64,000 nt of DNA from Bog-473 sp963781955. GTDB taxonomy: Bacteria; Actinomycetota; Acidimicrobiia; Acidimicrobiales; RAAP-2. Below, one piece after another: positions 27,131 through 36,238 of this stretch. The stretch is taken from assembly GCA_963781955.1 (NCBI GenBank), contig CAWAHU010000002.1:1-64000 (forward strand). Direction: 5' to 3'. The notes beneath the pieces were generated by a model. That model was not told where the DNA came from, made no database searches, and saw only the letters and a list, made by a program, of their open reading frames with translations. The position numbers were made by a program, and so were the translations under genes. Position 1 is the first letter of the stretch. Every line of letters begins with the position of its first letter.

Positions 27131-28348
27131 TTAGGCGACCCGTTGCTGGCCGTGCCGGAGGGCCCGGTTGGGATTCTCCGGGAGCTCGGTGAGCGGGACC
27201 CGCAGCTCGTCGATCGTCGGCCCGTGCTGCTGGGCCAGCGGAGCGAGCGCCCCGAGGTCGAAGTCATAGAGCTTGGCCGCGTTGAGACCGAGGATCTTCC
27301 GCAGGTCGTCGTCGGGCACGCCCTGGGTCACCTGGCGCAGGTGCTCGCGCGTGAAGGGCTGGGTGCCCTCGTCGTGGGGGTAGTCGCTCCCCCACATGTA
27401 GCGGTCCGGTCCCACGATGTCGCGCACGGCGATGTCGGCCGGCTTGGGGAAGCTCACACCCATCCACACACTCTGGTGGAAGTACTCGGTTGCGGTGCGA
27501 GGCAACGACTGCTCCTTGGTGTACTTCAGCTCGCCGATCTCACCCTTCTGGACGTTCGTGATGACGTAGTCGAGGTGCGTGAGCAGGTCCGGGAGGAACG
27601 CCGCACCACCTTCGGTGAACGCGAACTTGAGCCGGGGGAACCGCTCGAACACGCCGGAGAGCAACATGTGCACGAAGGGCCGCATGCCGTAGAAGGCAAC
27701 CTCGGCGATCATGATCATGGGCACCGAGTCGAACCGACCGTAGTTGGGTGATCCCGTTCCCGCGTGGAGATTGAGCGGGATGTCGAGATCCTGGATCGCC
27801 GCCCACAGGCGGTCGTAGTCCGGGTGGTAGAGGGGCTTCACCCACGTGACGTCGGGCGCCACAGTGGGGAGGAGGAGGCCGCCGCGCAGCCCCTGCTCCT
27901 TGATCCACGTGACGTCAGCGATGGCGTCGTCGATGTCGTTGAGGAAGAACTGTCCGACACCGGCCCGCTGCGCCGGCCGTCGGGCGCAGAAGTCCACCAA
28001 CCAGCGGTTGTGCGCTTTGATGCCGGCGCGACGCCGCGTGTACTCCTCGGGCTTCGGCGGCCCGGCGAAGAGCACGAACCCGGGGTAGAACGGCGGCACC
28101 GTGTTCGGGTAGACCACCTCCCCCACCACGCCGTCGGCCAGCTGATCGGTGTCGCGACGCTCGTCGTCCCAGTTCCGGACCCGCAGGTCGGTGTCGCGCA
28201 GGTCCTTCCACGGGTTCTTGTACGCACCGCGCCAGGCGTCGAACTCCTCCACCCACTCCGAATCGAGGTACTCCCGGTACTGCTGGTGGCTCCCGCCGGC
28301 GTGCGTGTCGGCGGAGATGATGGTCAACGGCGCGTCGCGCGTGGGCAT
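27131..28348 (-). CDS. Amidohydrolase-2 family metal-dependent hydrolase/decarboxylase
   Basis: The 405-residue protein is a TIM-barrel amidohydrolase: ISADTHAGG (DxH at strand 1), LNLHAGTG, and WGSDYPHDEG with the catalytic aspartate near the end. Relatives include ACMSD-like decarboxylases and many uncharacterised enzymes of catabolic clusters. The ATG at 28348 has TAGGAT exactly six bases upstream and no ribosome site, so translation is probably leaderless. It stands divergent to the GH3 gene and upstream of the binding-protein gene. The reaction is unknown. Confidence 0.83.
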   Translation of the reverse strand: MPTRDAPLTIISADTHAGGSHQQYREYLDSEWVEEFDAWRGAYKNPWKDLRDTDLRVRNWDDERRDTDQLADGVVGEVVYPNTVPPFYPGFVLFAGPPKPEEYTRRRAGIKAHNRWLVDFCARRPAQRAGVGQFFLNDIDDAIADVTWIKEQGLRGGLLLPTVAPDVTWVKPLYHPDYDRLWAAIQDLDIPLNLHAGTGSPNYGRFDSVPMIMIAEVAFYGMRPFVHMLLSGVFERFPRLKFAFTEGGAAFLPDLLTHLDYVITNVQKGEIGELKYTKEQSLPRTATEYFHQSVWMGVSFPKPADIAVRDIVGPDRYMWGSDYPHDEGTQPFTREHLRQVTQGVPDDDLRKILGLNAAKLYDFDLGALAPLAQQHGPTIDELRVPLTELPENPNRALRHGQQRVA

Positions 28349-28354
28349 GCACGT

Positions 28355-28387
28355 ATCCTACCCTTTTCAGAACTGAAGTCTAGTTCT
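28355..28387 (-). promoter_or_regulatory. Leaderless -10 and inverted repeat before the amidohydrolase gene
   Basis: TAGGAT (28360-28355 on the minus strand) sits six bases before the ATG at 28348. Just upstream, AGAACT (28369-28374) and AGTTCT (28382-28387) form a perfect 6-bp inverted repeat with a 7-bp spacer. This could be an operator. Confidence 0.4.
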
Positions 28388-28532
28388 TATTCGATCCCCC
28401 AATGGCAACCCCCAGCTCAGGTGCCATTTCCGCTCTCGTGACGGTCCGCGTGCGACAACGTATGGTGAGGCTTGGTGCGCGTGACGAACGCCCCCGCAGG
28501 ACGGAAAGGTCCTCCATGACGACGGTCGGGCG

Positions 28533-30924
28533 ATGACAGGGGCGGAGCTGTTCCGGGACCCCGATGCTCCGCTCGACGAGCGCGTCGAGGACCTGCTCGG
28601 GTGCATGAACCTCGAGGAGAAGCTGGCGCAGATCGGCAGCGTCTGGCTGACCGATCTCGTGCACGGGGACCGATTCGACGCCGCGGACGTCGCCCGGCAG
28701 CTCGAGCACGGCATCGGCCACGTGACGCGTATCGGCGCGTCGACCGGTCTGCGACCGGCGGGGAGCGCCAGGCTCATGAACGAGATCCAGCGCGTCGTGG
28801 TCGAACGGACGCGCCTGGGGATCCCGGTCATGGTCCACGAAGAAGGCGTGGCGGGCTATTGCGCGCGGGATGCCACCCAGTTCCCGCAGGCCATCGGCCT
28901 GGCATCGACGTGGGACGAGTCGCTGATGACCGAAGTGGCCCGCGTCATCCGCGGCCAGATGCTGGCAGTCGGCGCCCGTCACACGCTGTCGCCCGTCCTC
29001 GACGTCGCCCGGGATCCCCGCTGGGGGCGGGTGGAGGAGACGTACGGCGAGGACCCGTACCTGGCGGGACGCATGGGCACGGCCTACGTCCGAGGCCTGC
29101 AGTCCGAGGACCTGCGCCAAGGGGTCATCTGCACGGGCAAGCACTTCCTCGGGTACGCCATGTCGGAGGGCGGGAAGAACCATGCCCCCGTACAGCTCGG
29201 CCCACGCGAGCTTCGCGAGGTCTACGCGGAGCCCTTCGCCGCCGCCATCCGCGACGCGGGCCTGGCCTCGGTCATGAACTCCTACGCGTCGGTCGACGGC
29301 CTCCCGTGCGCGGGGAGCCGGGCGGTCCTCCACGACCTGCTCCGTGACGAGCTGGGGTTCGACGGTGTGGTGGTGGCGGACTACTTCGCCGTCCGCCTCC
29401 TGGCCGACTACCACCGGGTGGCCGCCAGCCGGGGCGAAGCCGGCGCTCGCGCACTGCACGCCGGGCTCGACCTGGAGCTCCCCGGGCGCGAGTGCTACGG
29501 CGACGCGCTCGAGACCGTTCATCGCCGACGGGCGCCTCCCCATGGCGGTCGTCGACGGCGCGGTGCGACGCGTCCTGAGATCGAAGTTCCAGGTCGGGCT
29601 CTTCGAGAACCCGTACGTCGACGCGGACAGGGCGGCGGCCGTGTTCGACACCCCCTCCGACCGGGAGCTGGCCCGCCGAGCAGCCCGAGAGTCTGTGGTG
29701 CTGCTGCAGAACCGCGACGCTCTCCTCCCCCTCGATGCGGAGCGCGTCGGACGCGTGGCGGTCATCGGCCCGGCAGCAGACGACCCGAGGCTCCTCCAGG
29801 GCGACTACCACTACCCCGCGCATCTCGAGATCACGTTCGACACAAGTGGCGCCGTCCGGGACTCACCCGGTTCCTCGTTGACCGGCGAGCAGTACCTCCC
29901 GGCCGACGGGGGCGCCTTCTCGGCTGGACCGCACTTCGTGACGCACGTCACCCCGCTCGACGCGATCCGCGCCGCGCTCCCCGGTGTCGACGTGGTGCAC
30001 GCCGCTGGGTGCGCCGTCACCGGGAGCGATCGCTCGGGCCTGGACGAAGCGGTCGACGCGGCTCGCCGGGCGGACGTCGCACTCGTCTTCGTCGGCGGAC
30101 GCTCGGGTCTCTTGCCCGAGTGCACGGTCGGTGAGAGCCGCGACGCCAGCGACCTCAGCTTGACCGGGCGGCAGGAGGACCTGGTCCGGGCGGTGGCGGC
30201 GACAGGGACGCCGACCGTGGTTGTGGTGGTCAGTGGACGCGTGCACGCGCTGGCATCGCTCACGGGCGTCGTCCCGGTGATCATGCAGGCCTGGCTGCCC
30301 GGAGAGGAGGGCGGCAACGCAGTCGCCGACGTCCTCTTCGGCCGCGGCGAGCCAGGAGGCCGGCTTCCCGTGTCGATGCCGCGGACTTCGGGACAGGTGC
30401 CCGTCCACCACGACGTCCGCGCCGGCGGTGCCGGCTCCATCTTCTGGGGCGACTACACCGACGGGCCGACCACGCCGCTGTACGCCTTCGGGCACGGTCT
30501 CACCTACACCTGCTTCGAGTACGGCCCCCTGGTCGTGGTGGCGTCCGGGACGACCAGTGAACCCGTGATCCTCGAGGTCGGGGTCACCAACTCCGGAAGC
30601 CGCAGAGGGACCGAGGTCGTACAGCTCTACGCGCGCGACGACGTGGCATCGGTGGCGCGGCCCGACCAGCAGCTGGTGGGCTTCGCACGAGTGGAGCTCG
30701 ACCCGGGCGAGACGGCCACCGTGCGTTTCGAGGTCCATCCGAGCAGGCTCGCCTTCTACGACGAGGCCATGGACTTCGTGACCGAGCCGGGTCGCTTCAC
30801 CTTCAGCGCCGGTGGCGCGTCCGATGCCACGCCGGCACGGGTCGCAGTCGAGCTCGGCGGTCCCGTGGCGCGCACCCGGCAGCGCGATGTCGTGGCCACC
30901 GCCGTCACCGTGGCGCGGGCCTGA
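28533..30924 (+). pseudogene. GH3 beta-glucosidase-like enzyme, frameshifted
   Basis: The first frame gives the GH3 barrel: LLGCMNLEEKLAQIG, LDVARDPRWGRVEETYGEDP, CTGKHFLGYAMSEGG and the nucleophile region GFDGVVVADYF. It breaks at about 29516-29518. The next frame continues ADGRLPMAVVDGAVRRVL, the second alpha/beta domain (VFVGG, QAWLPGEEGGNAVADVLFG) and a fibronectin-III-like C-terminal domain ending at 30924. One indel correction gives about 797 residues. The enzyme class releases terminal beta-linked sugars. No signal peptide is seen, so action is probably cytoplasmic, perhaps on imported glycosides. A six-codon frame starting at 28516 overlaps its start. Confidence 0.84.
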
Positions 30925-30956
30925 CGGGGGACGCCCTCCAGTGCGGCCCCCGGTGC

Positions 30957-31829
30957 TCAGCCGAGATGCGCCATGGGAGCCGGCCGCTCACCGCTCGCGA
31001 AGGCCTCCGCCCGGGCCCGCAAGGTGGCCGCCGCATCGGCAGCGTCCTTCATGATCACGTAGCGGCCGGCGCGCACGCCGGCGACCACAAGGTCGGCCAG
31101 TTCCTCGAGGGGCTGCCACGAGAGCTCGTGCCCGGCCTGCTTCGCCATCTCCTCGAGCCGTTCGGGAGTCATGGCCTCGGTCTCGCGGGGCCGCTCCCGG
31201 GCCAGCTCCGGGGGCCGGGTCCGGTCCGACGTCCACAGACCGGTCCGGAGCAGCCCGCCTGAAGGGTAGAAGACCGACACCCCAATGGGCGCGCCCTCCT
31301 CCGCCAGCTGGGCCGCCAAGCACTCGGTGAGCGCGGACACCGCCGACTTGCTGGCGGCGTACACCGACGCGGACGGCAGGGGCGAGATCGGTCCGTCCGA
31401 CGACGACGTGTTGACAACGTGCCCCTCCGCGCCCGCGGCCAGCATGCGCGGCACGAAGGTGAGGATGCCGTTGACCACCCCGGTCACGTTGACGCCGAAC
31501 ACCCAGGCCCAGTCGTTCGGGGTGGTCTGCCAGACCTTCGCGCTCGGCGCTCCCACGCCGGCGTTGTTGCACAGAAGATGGCACGCACCGAAGCGGTCGT
31601 AGACGGCGTCGGCCAGTGCAGCCACCGATGCGGCACTGGTCACGTCCGTGGGATGCACCAGCACCCGGTCGTCGCCGGCAAGCTCCTGGCGCACCGACGC
31701 CAACGCCGCCGGGTCCACGTCGGCCACCGCCACCCGCATGCCCTGGCCGAGCAAGGCCCGCACGAGCGCCAGACCGATCCCGTTGGCGCCGCCCGTGACG
31801 ACGGCCACCTTGTCACGCAGGTCCTGCAT
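30957..31829 (-). CDS. Short-chain dehydrogenase/reductase
   Basis: The 290-residue SDR has TGGANGIG for NAD(P) binding, NNAGVG, a catalytic serine segment (NTSSSDG) and YAASK. It is longer at the C-terminus than the minimal SDR. The ATG at 31829 has GGGAGGGAGAC directly upstream. It is divergent from the Rieske oxygenase, and their shared promoter carries the TTTTGATAATAGAT motif. SDRs of this type often oxidise the diol or alcohol made by a Rieske or monooxygenase step, which is inference here. Confidence 0.86.
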   Translation of the reverse strand: MQDLRDKVAVVTGGANGIGLALVRALLGQGMRVAVADVDPAALASVRQELAGDDRVLVHPTDVTSAASVAALADAVYDRFGACHLLCNNAGVGAPSAKVWQTTPNDWAWVFGVNVTGVVNGILTFVPRMLAAGAEGHVVNTSSSDGPISPLPSASVYAASKSAVSALTECLAAQLAEEGAPIGVSVFYPSGGLLRTGLWTSDRTRPPELARERPRETEAMTPERLEEMAKQAGHELSWQPLEELADLVVAGVRAGRYVIMKDAADAAATLRARAEAFASGERPAPMAHLG

Positions 31830-31862
31830 GTCTCCCTCCCTTGACAGACAAAGCCGGAGTAG

Positions 31863-31884
31863 TTTTGATAATAGATACGGAAAT
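31863..31884. promoter_or_regulatory. AT-rich motif copy A in SDR/Rieske divergent promoter
   Basis: TTTTGATAATAGAT plus two variable bases and GGAAAT form a 22-bp element that agrees at 20 of 22 positions with the element at 49037-49058. On the minus strand it contains TATTAT, a possible -10 for the SDR gene. It may be a shared operator or promoter. Confidence 0.6.
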
Positions 31885-31935
31885 GTGTGGCGGCAACGTC
31901 CGGGCTGTGCCGGCGGTGCGCGAGAGGGGGTCCCC

Positions 31936-32988
31936 ATGAGCGAGGTCCGCACCGATGGCACCGGCCGCACCGAGAGCACCGCGGCCTGGGGACTGAGCGA
32001 GGACCCGGCGGCGGGGATGCCCCGGCGCCTCGACCTGGTGCGCGACCCATCGGTCCGCCGGCACGCTCGGCGCGAGCCCGGTCCGCGCTTCCCCTTCCCC
32101 ATCCCCAACGGCTGGTTCATCGTGGCCTCCTCACACGATCTGCAGCCGGGGACCATCCTGTCGGTGCACTACTTCGCGCGTGACCTCGTCGTCTTCCGCA
32201 CTGACGGTGGTGCTGCCCGAGTGACCTCGGCGTACTGCTCCCACCTGGGGGCGCATCTGGGCGTCGGCGGAAAGGTGCGCGGCGAGACCGTCGAGTGCCC
32301 GTTCCACGGTTGGTGCTACGACGGGGACACCGGCAAGTGCACCGCCATCCCCTACGGCTCGGGGAAGATCCCAACCAAGGCGGCGATCCGCAGCTACCCC
32401 ACCCTCGAACGCAACGGGATGGTGTGGGCCTGGCACCACCTCGAGGGCAAGCCGCCCTTCTACGACGTCCCCGAGGTCCCCGAGCTCTCTGATCCGAGCT
32501 GGAGCGAACCCTACGGCGCCGACTTCGTCATCCGGACCGCCTGTCAGGAGATGGCGGAGAACAACCACGACCCGGCCCACTTCCGGTTCGTGCACGGGAC
32601 CGATGCCATCCCTGAGCAGGACGTGCTCATCGACGGTGGGTACAAGCGGGCGGAGAGCATGGACGGCTTCTTCGTCCGCGAGTCGTTCGGTCTCGGCCTG
32701 GGCGTCCTGCGTCTGGCCGACACCGTCACCTTCCTGTCCTCGACCACCCCGGTCGACGACGACCATGTCCACGTCCGTTGGGTCTTCACCGCGCCGATGG
32801 GCGCCGGGCCGGGCGCTGCGAGAGAGATGGCCGAGTCGTTCATGGGCGGCGTGAGCCAGGACATCCCCATCTGGGAGAACAAGCGGTACGTGGAGCGCCC
32901 CGTCCTCATCAAGGACGAACGGACGATCCTCGAGCACCGGGAGTGGTGCAAGCAGTTCTATTCGGACCCCGCGAAGGCCGTCGACTGA
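31936..32988 (+). CDS. Rieske non-heme iron oxygenase, KshA-like
   Basis: The 350-residue oxygenase component has a Rieske cluster site C101-x-H103 and C121-xx-H124 (CSHLGAHL, CPFHGW). The mononuclear iron site is D212-xx-H215-xxxx-H220 (HDPAHFRFVH). The layout fits KshA-type oxygenases, which hydroxylate steroids or other polycyclic compounds with help from a separate reductase. No reductase gene is visible in the window. GAGAGGGGGTCCCC precedes the ATG. An amidohydrolase gene starts 35 bases downstream in the same operon. The substrate is unknown. Confidence 0.88.
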   Translation: MSEVRTDGTGRTESTAAWGLSEDPAAGMPRRLDLVRDPSVRRHARREPGPRFPFPIPNGWFIVASSHDLQPGTILSVHYFARDLVVFRTDGGAARVTSAYCSHLGAHLGVGGKVRGETVECPFHGWCYDGDTGKCTAIPYGSGKIPTKAAIRSYPTLERNGMVWAWHHLEGKPPFYDVPEVPELSDPSWSEPYGADFVIRTACQEMAENNHDPAHFRFVHGTDAIPEQDVLIDGGYKRAESMDGFFVRESFGLGLGVLRLADTVTFLSSTTPVDDDHVHVRWVFTAPMGAGPGAAREMAESFMGGVSQDIPIWENKRYVERPVLIKDERTILEHREWCKQFYSDPAKAVD

Positions 32989-33023
32989 CCGGCCCGCGCC
33001 GGAGCACGGAGGAGAAGCATCGA

Positions 33024-34244
33024 ATGACTGAAGCCACCGAAGACAGCGCCCGCTACCTGGTGATCTCCTCGGACACCCATGCCGGCCCGCCGGCAGAGCG
33101 GTACCGGGCCTACCTCGATCCGAAGTACCGGGACGCCTTCGACGCCGACCTGGCCCTGGTGCTGGAGATGAACCGGGCCCGGGCCGAGGAGAGCGAGGCC
33201 GCCGGGTTCGAGTCCGAGTGGGAGGCCGAAACGGGCGACGGCGGACGTCGTGCCTCGTGGGACCCGGCGGTGCGGGACGCCGAGCTCGACAAGGAGGGCG
33301 TCGCCGGCGAGGTCGTCTTCCCCGACGCGGACGTGCTCGGTGGCGGTGCCTCGGCACCCTTCCAGGCCGGGCTGGGTTCGTCGGGCGATCTCGACGGCGA
33401 CTTGGTCATGGCCGGTGCCAAGGCCCACAACCGGTGGCTCGAGGAGCTCTGCGCGTCGAGTCCCGAGCGTCGCTGCGGCGTTGCCACCGTGCCCATTCTC
33501 CACGACGTCGAGGCCGCGGTGGCCGAGGTCGAGCGGATCGCTGCCGCGGGCTTCCGGGCCATGATGATCCCGACGCTGTGGGCCGACAAGCCCTCCTACA
33601 ACGACCTGCGCTACGAGCCGGTCTGGGCGGCGTGCGAGGCCAACGGCATCGCGGTGCACATCCACTCGGGCGGCGCGTCCCGAGACATCTCCCTCGAGGC
33701 TCCGGGCCTGATCGCGATCTACGCCACCGAGGCCTGGTGGTGGGCGGCACGGCCGCTGTGGGCCATGCTCTGGGGCGGCGTGTTCGAACGGCATCCAGGC
33801 CTGCGCTTCGCCATCACCGAGGACGGCGCCTGGTGGCTCCCCGGCATCGTGAAGCGCATGGACGAGAAGTTCTTGGGCGGCCACAACACGGCGAAGCTGG
33901 GCAACGCGTTCACGTCGACCATCACCCGCCGACCGAGTGAGTTCTTCGGCACGAACATCTTCGTCGGGGCGTCGACTCCGAGCCTCGAGGAGGTCGAGCG
34001 CCGCCACGAGATCGGGATCGATGCGTTCATGTGGGGCAACGACTTCCCCCACCCGGAGGGGACCTGGCCCCACACGCGCAAGAGGATCGCCGAGGCCTTC
34101 TGCGACGTGCCGACCGAGGAGACGACGCGCATGCTCGGAACGACGGCAGCGGCGGTCTATCGCTTCGATACCGACAAGCTCGCCCCTCTGGTGTCGCGCA
34201 TCGGGCCGACCCGCGCCGAGGTCCACGGGCCCCCGGGGTCGTGA
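33024..34244 (+). CDS. Amidohydrolase-2 family hydrolase, second copy
   Basis: The 406-residue barrel protein has ISSDTHAGPP (DxH), AVHIHSGGASRD in the middle and MWGNDFPHPEG with the late aspartate. It is related to the gene at 27131 but not a recent duplicate. GGAGGAGAAGCATCGA precedes the ATG. It follows the Rieske gene by 35 bases and overlaps the TetR gene by GTGA, so all three are one operon. It probably acts on a product of the Rieske reaction, for example by hydrolysing or decarboxylating an opened ring. Confidence 0.84.
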   Translation: MTEATEDSARYLVISSDTHAGPPAERYRAYLDPKYRDAFDADLALVLEMNRARAEESEAAGFESEWEAETGDGGRRASWDPAVRDAELDKEGVAGEVVFPDADVLGGGASAPFQAGLGSSGDLDGDLVMAGAKAHNRWLEELCASSPERRCGVATVPILHDVEAAVAEVERIAAAGFRAMMIPTLWADKPSYNDLRYEPVWAACEANGIAVHIHSGGASRDISLEAPGLIAIYATEAWWWAARPLWAMLWGGVFERHPGLRFAITEDGAWWLPGIVKRMDEKFLGGHNTAKLGNAFTSTITRRPSEFFGTNIFVGASTPSLEEVERRHEIGIDAFMWGNDFPHPEGTWPHTRKRIAEAFCDVPTEETTRMLGTTAAAVYRFDTDKLAPLVSRIGPTRAEVHGPPGS

Positions 34245-34987
34245 GGGCGGCCGGCCCGACCCCGGGCAAGGTGGGACGCCCGGCCCGGATCGACCGCACG
34301 GCCATCGCCGAGGCCGTGCTCGACCTCGGTCTCGACGGCATCTCCATGAAGGCCGTCGCCGACCACCTCGGCGTGAGCGTGGCCGGGCTCTACCACCACG
34401 TGCGCAACCGGCGGGAGCTCCTCGTGCTGGCGGCGGAGCAGTCCCTGTCCCGCCTGCCCGCGCCACTGGACACGGGGCAGCACTGGGACGAATGGCTACG
34501 CGAGTGGGCCCGCCACGTCTACGCGTCCTACGTCGAGGAGCCCGAGGTCCTGGTGCAGTTCATGAGCGGCGCGCTCAAGTGGGAGTCCATGGTGGACGTG
34601 GTGGACTCGGTGATTCGGGTGCTCGGCCGCGCCGGATTCGAACCGGCGGACGCCGTCGCTGCCTTCGGCACCGTGGCGCAGTGCGCCGTCGGAGCCGCCG
34701 TGCAGGAGATCCGCGAACGGGGGGCGGCCAGCGAGGGGCGCTCCACGATGGCCGAGCTGCACCGGATGGTGGCGTCGCGCCCGGTGGACCAGCTCACCGG
34801 CCTGCGCGCCCTGCTGGCCATGCCGCCGCTCCGCTACGGCGCCGCCTTCGAGGACCACCTGACGACGGTGTTGGTGGGCATCGCCGTCCGCCGGGGCGAG
34901 GACTGGGGGCCCGTCGTCGAGCGGGCCACGGTGGCCGTCGACACCGGGGCGGCGGCACCGGGACCAGTCGACGGACTGAGCGCCTGA
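34241..34987 (+). CDS. TetR-family regulator of the Rieske/amidohydrolase operon
   Basis: The 248-residue regulator has the N-terminal helix-turn-helix AIAEAVLDLGLDGISMKA, DHLGVSVAGLYHHVRNRREL, then a helical C-terminal domain. The GTG start lies in the GTGA overlap with the preceding amidohydrolase stop, which indicates translational coupling. It is a good candidate for binding the AT-rich motifs of this island, including the one 2.4 kb upstream in front of its own operon. The ligand would be a pathway intermediate. Confidence 0.85.
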   Translation: MRAAGPTPGKVGRPARIDRTAIAEAVLDLGLDGISMKAVADHLGVSVAGLYHHVRNRRELLVLAAEQSLSRLPAPLDTGQHWDEWLREWARHVYASYVEEPEVLVQFMSGALKWESMVDVVDSVIRVLGRAGFEPADAVAAFGTVAQCAVGAAVQEIRERGAASEGRSTMAELHRMVASRPVDQLTGLRALLAMPPLRYGAAFEDHLTTVLVGIAVRRGEDWGPVVERATVAVDTGAAAPGPVDGLSA

Positions 34988-34991
34988 TCTC

Positions 34992-35026
34992 CTGAGCGCC
35001 GCAGCACGTGCGGGCCACGGCGTCAG
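34992..35026. terminator. Bidirectional stem-loop between TetR and thiolase genes
   Basis: CTGAGCGCCG at 34992-35001 can pair, with one bulge, with CGGCGTCAG at 35018-35026. The element fills the space between two convergent genes. Confidence 0.35.
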
Positions 35027-35032
35027 GCGGTG

Positions 35033-36238
35033 TCAGCCCGACGACGGCCCCTCCGTGCCCAGAACGGAGACGAAGGAGACCATCTCACCGGGGTACCCGC
35101 CCAGGTTGTGCGTGAGCGCGAGGTTCCGGGTGCCGTAGGTCGAGATCCGGCGCTCCTCGGGCGCCTCGCCGCGGAGCTGCAGCCACACCTCGAACATCAT
35201 GCGCAGTCCCGAGGCGCCCACCGGGTGCCCGAAGCTCTTCAACCCGCCGTCAGGATTGACCGGCAGGTCGCCGTCGAGCTCGAAGCTCCCGGCCAGCTCC
35301 TCCTTCCACGCCGTGCCGCGGGCGCAGAAGCCGAGGTCCTCCATGAGGACGAGCTCGGTCGGGGTAAAGCAGTCGTGCACCTCGGCCATGGCCAACTGGG
35401 CGCGCGGATCGGTGATCCCGGCCTGGCGGTAGGCCTCCTGGGCCGACAGCACGACCTCGGGGAAGGTGGTGTAGTCGTAATCGGGGTCGCTCACGCCACT
35501 CCCGTCACCCACCACGAAGGAGAGCGCCTTCACGAACAGGGGCGACCGCGTGTACCGGTGGGCGTCCTCGGCCCGCACGACCACGGCCGCCGCCGCCCCG
35601 TCCGCCACGCCGGCGCAGTCGAACACCGAAAGCTCGCCGGCGATGCGCGGCATGGCGAGTAGCTGCTCGACGCTCATCTCCTTGCGGAACTGTGCCCGCT
35701 CGTTGCGCGCACCGTTGGCGTGGTTCTTCGACGCGATGCGTGCCAGCGCCTGCTTGACCTCGTCGATCTCCACGCCGTAGCGCTGGGCGTAGGCGGGGAC
35801 GATCATGGAATACATGGCTGCGGCAGTCACCGTGCGGTTCGTGCCGTCGCTCGGGATCGGGAACGCATTCGCACCTTGGAATCCAGAGTCCTTGAGCTTC
35901 TCCACGCCGACGGCCATGGCTACGTCGTAGGCGCCGCTGGCCACGGCGTACGCGGCTTGGCGCAGGGCTTCCGACCCCGAGGCACAGAAGTTCTCCACCC
36001 GGGTGACCGGTTTGTCGTTGACCCGCAATGGTCGGGCAAGCAGGAGGCCGCTCATGCCCGACTGGGCCGTACCGAGCCAGTAAGCGTCGACGTCGGCACG
36101 GCTCACCCCGGCCGATTCGAATGCGCCCTCAGCCGCCTGCAGCACCAGCTCGTCTGTCCCGAGGTTCCAGTGCTCGCCGAACTTCGTGCAAGCCATCCCC
36201 ACGATCGCGACCTTGTCGGTGATCCCGTGCGACCCCAT
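35033..36238 (-). CDS. SCP2-type thiolase (lipid-transfer/acetyl-CoA acetyltransferase family)
   Basis: The 401-residue thiolase has the reactive cysteine C85 in NFCASGSEA, the HDCF motif (EVHDCFTPTEL) and GHPVGASG. It lacks the second standard cysteine block of degradative thiolases, as SCP-x/Ltp proteins do. Ltp2-type homologues pair with a DUF35 protein to cleave side chains by retro-aldol reaction. Here the ATG overlaps the stop of the HMG-CoA-synthase-like/OB-fold gene (TGATG), which strongly suggests one complex. The likely role is removal of a short acyl unit from a CoA ester. Confidence 0.87.
   Translation of the reverse strand: MGSHGITDKVAIVGMACTKFGEHWNLGTDELVLQAAEGAFESAGVSRADVDAYWLGTAQSGMSGLLLARPLRVNDKPVTRVENFCASGSEALRQAAYAVASGAYDVAMAVGVEKLKDSGFQGANAFPIPSDGTNRTVTAAAMYSMIVPAYAQRYGVEIDEVKQALARIASKNHANGARNERAQFRKEMSVEQLLAMPRIAGELSVFDCAGVADGAAAAVVVRAEDAHRYTRSPLFVKALSFVVGDGSGVSDPDYDYTTFPEVVLSAQEAYRQAGITDPRAQLAMAEVHDCFTPTELVLMEDLGFCARGTAWKEELAGSFELDGDLPVNPDGGLKSFGHPVGASGLRMMFEVWLQLRGEAPEERRISTYGTRNLALTHNLGGYPGEMVSFVSVLGTEGPSSG

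Noticed and set aside
28369..28387. KstR-like steroid operator
   Set aside because: The AGAACT/AGTTCT arms are too far apart for the KstR consensus, where AAC and GTT lie close together. I keep it only as an unnamed inverted repeat.
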